This document shows positions 61,467-64,000 of a stretch of DNA of 64,000 bases, piece after piece. The DNA is from Aquamicrobium zhengzhouense (GTDB lineage Bacteria; Pseudomonadota; Alphaproteobacteria; Rhizobiales; Rhizobiaceae), in contig NZ_JADGMQ010000005.1 in assembly GCF_016124105.1 (NCBI RefSeq), forward strand, positions 149,064-213,063, read 5' to 3'. The notes under the pieces were generated by a model that worked only from the letters and a program-made list of their open reading frames with translations, was not told where the DNA came from and searched no databases. Both the position numbers and the translations under genes were made by a program. How positions within the stretch are numbered: position 1 is the stretch's first letter; each line of letters starts with the position of its first letter.

Positions 61467-61521
61467 AGCTGCCCCTCCCCATCATCGCCATGCGGCGGAC
61501 GGCACCTAAGCCGCAACTGCA

Positions 61522-61549
61522 ATTATCGGTTGTAAATTTGCCTATGCAA
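61522..61549 (-). promoter_or_regulatory. promoter of the restriction-modification gene
   Basis: Reading leftward, TTGCAT (61549-61544), 16 nt, then GATAAT (61527-61522). Transcription would start about 50 nt before the GTG at 61466. It overlaps an AT-rich patch in an otherwise GC-rich area. Confidence 0.5.
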
Positions 61550-61697
61550 CCAAAAAGTGCAATTCGCCGCCTGTTCTTTGCGTGGATGCACCGCGGATTG
61601 GCTGGCGTCGCATTTCGTCCGGCCTTCTGATGCGACGAGGTCCTCTGTGCTTCGCAAACGCTTGTTAACCCATTGCTCCCCTGCTAAAGCGCGGGGT

Positions 61698-63506
<1,809 letters not shown>

Positions 63507-63515
63507 TCGAGACCA

Positions 63516-63542
63516 AAAGGCCGCCATGCGCGGCCTTTTTCT
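63516..63542 (+). terminator. Rho-independent terminator of lepA
   Basis: AAAGGCCGC pairs with GCGGCCTTT (9 bp, 5-nt loop), followed by TTCTTT. It is 10 bp after the lepA stop codon. Confidence 0.9.
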
Positions 63543-63818
63543 TTGGCTTGGCCCGCCGGTAGCACCGCCTCACAAGCCGCGGCCACATGCGAGACGCAGA
63601 AATCATCTGCGTCACAGACACCCGACGGCCATCATGACGTCGCGAGCTTGAGTGCATAAAGCACATTGCACTGCGCGCGTTCCAGCCATAGCGGCGACAC
63701 GCGCCGGGCTGGCCCAGTGGCAGGTGCCGCGGATCGGTGTCTTGCGAAACGCGAACGCTCACGCTTTCCCCCTCCGGCACTTCGTGCCACCTTGTAAGTT
63801 AAATCCCGCCGCATCTGC
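63543..63818. other. intergenic region after lepA with no convincing gene
   Basis: About 275 bp. A perfect 7-bp hairpin, GACGCAG / CTGCGTC (63593-63613), has no T-run. Short open frames on the minus strand (for example 63632-63814) lack ribosome sites and family features, so no gene is called. Confidence 0.5.
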
Positions 63819-63972
63819 TATCATTGTTGGTGCGGTGGCGGATGCGAGGCCGCAGCCACCTGGGGACACCAAGCCCGTGGGGGAGCAAGGGTCCACATCC
63901 GCCGTTCCATCGAACCCGAACAGTCGCCTGGGCCGCTGCAAACGAAGCCCGTTTAGACAAGGATGGGACAAG
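63819..63972 (+). promoter_or_regulatory. extended -10 promoter and structured leader before the edge gene
   Basis: TG-C-TATCAT (63816-63824) is an extended -10 element. The ~140-nt leader that follows has a perfect 8-bp inverted repeat, GGCGGATG / CATCCGCC (63837-63844, 63896-63903), with a G-rich interior holding GGAC / GTCC. No known riboswitch was recognised. AAGGATGGGA precedes the ATG at 63973. Confidence 0.4.
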
Positions 63973-64000
63973 ATGGACGCGCATTTTGTTGGCATTGACG
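63973..64000 (+). CDS. start of a probable FGGY-family carbohydrate kinase (cut by window edge)
   Basis: Only nine codons are visible: MDAHFVGID. The FVGID opening is that of the phosphate-1 loop (V/F-G-I-D-x-G-T) of FGGY pentulose and glycerol kinases. AAGGATGGGA lies 8-9 nt upstream. The call rests on this short motif alone and is weak. Confidence 0.35.

Noticed and set aside
63593..63613. 7-bp hairpin after lepA as a second terminator
   Set aside because: No T-run on either strand; lepA already has a strong terminator.

Overview
The window is about 64 kb of GC-rich chromosomal DNA from an alphaproteobacterium, most likely order Hyphomicrobiales (Rhizobiales) and near Rhizobiaceae/Phyllobacteriaceae. 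The evidence is gene content: a second, tail-less FtsZ (FtsZ2), a PhrR/PraR-type regulator between lnt and metK, a Fur-family Mur beside a manganese sitABCD operon, a DUF1127 micro-protein, OhrR, and alphaproteobacterial-style stress promoters (RpoH-like and EcfG-like). No tRNA, rRNA, CRISPR array, insertion sequence or integrase was found. Species cannot be named from the sequence alone.

Layout. 1-4230: the leftward rimP-nusA-ylxR-infB translation/transcription operon, with a clear promoter and a terminator-like attenuator in its leader. 4304-8471: rightward lnt, phrR/praR-like, metK, trmB. 8484-9056: a leftward stress cassette made of an RpoH-like promoter, a four-hairpin candidate small RNA with CU-rich loops, and a 53-residue DUF1127 gene. 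9162-13626: polA (with a degenerate proofreading motif) and a soluble methyl-accepting protein. 13628-18157: a leftward sugar block (gnd, an aldo-keto reductase, a TIM-barrel isomerase, rpe). 18367-24742: an MHYT-GGDEF-EAL c-di-GMP protein, mur and sitABCD. 24720-26554: glutathione transferase and two exported proteins of unknown function, one behind an EcfG-type promoter. 26904-37097: nucleoside uptake and salvage (BMP-type binding protein, ATPase, two permeases, cdd, pnp) running by stop-start overlaps into tsaB, rimI and plsC, interrupted by an MFS pump, an orphan anti-sigma factor and slyX.

37081-46159: dtd with a small lipoprotein, a DUF2283 pair, a fused AI-2E/GAF membrane protein, and an alternative cytochrome oxidase cluster (ctaG, copD-like, coxB, fused coxA-coxC, small membrane protein). 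46181-48366: ftsZ2, two small conserved proteins and cspA. 48693-51042: an accessory DUF1403/ScpB-like/Gly-rich membrane protein module. 51089-57985: two divergent GATase1-AraC regulators, a betaine-type ABC importer, a DMT exporter and an OhrR-type regulator. 58017-61466: a large solitary type IIG-like restriction-modification protein. 61698-64000: lepA and the start of a probable FGGY sugar kinase behind a structured leader.

The most interesting items are the hairpin RNA/DUF1127 cassette (8484-9056), the loss of the PolA Exo I acidic residues, the AI-2E/GAF fusion, the DUF1403-ScpB module, the interleaved inverted repeats before the BMP gene, and the leader attenuator of the nusA operon. 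Calls rest on motif reading by eye; no database search was possible.
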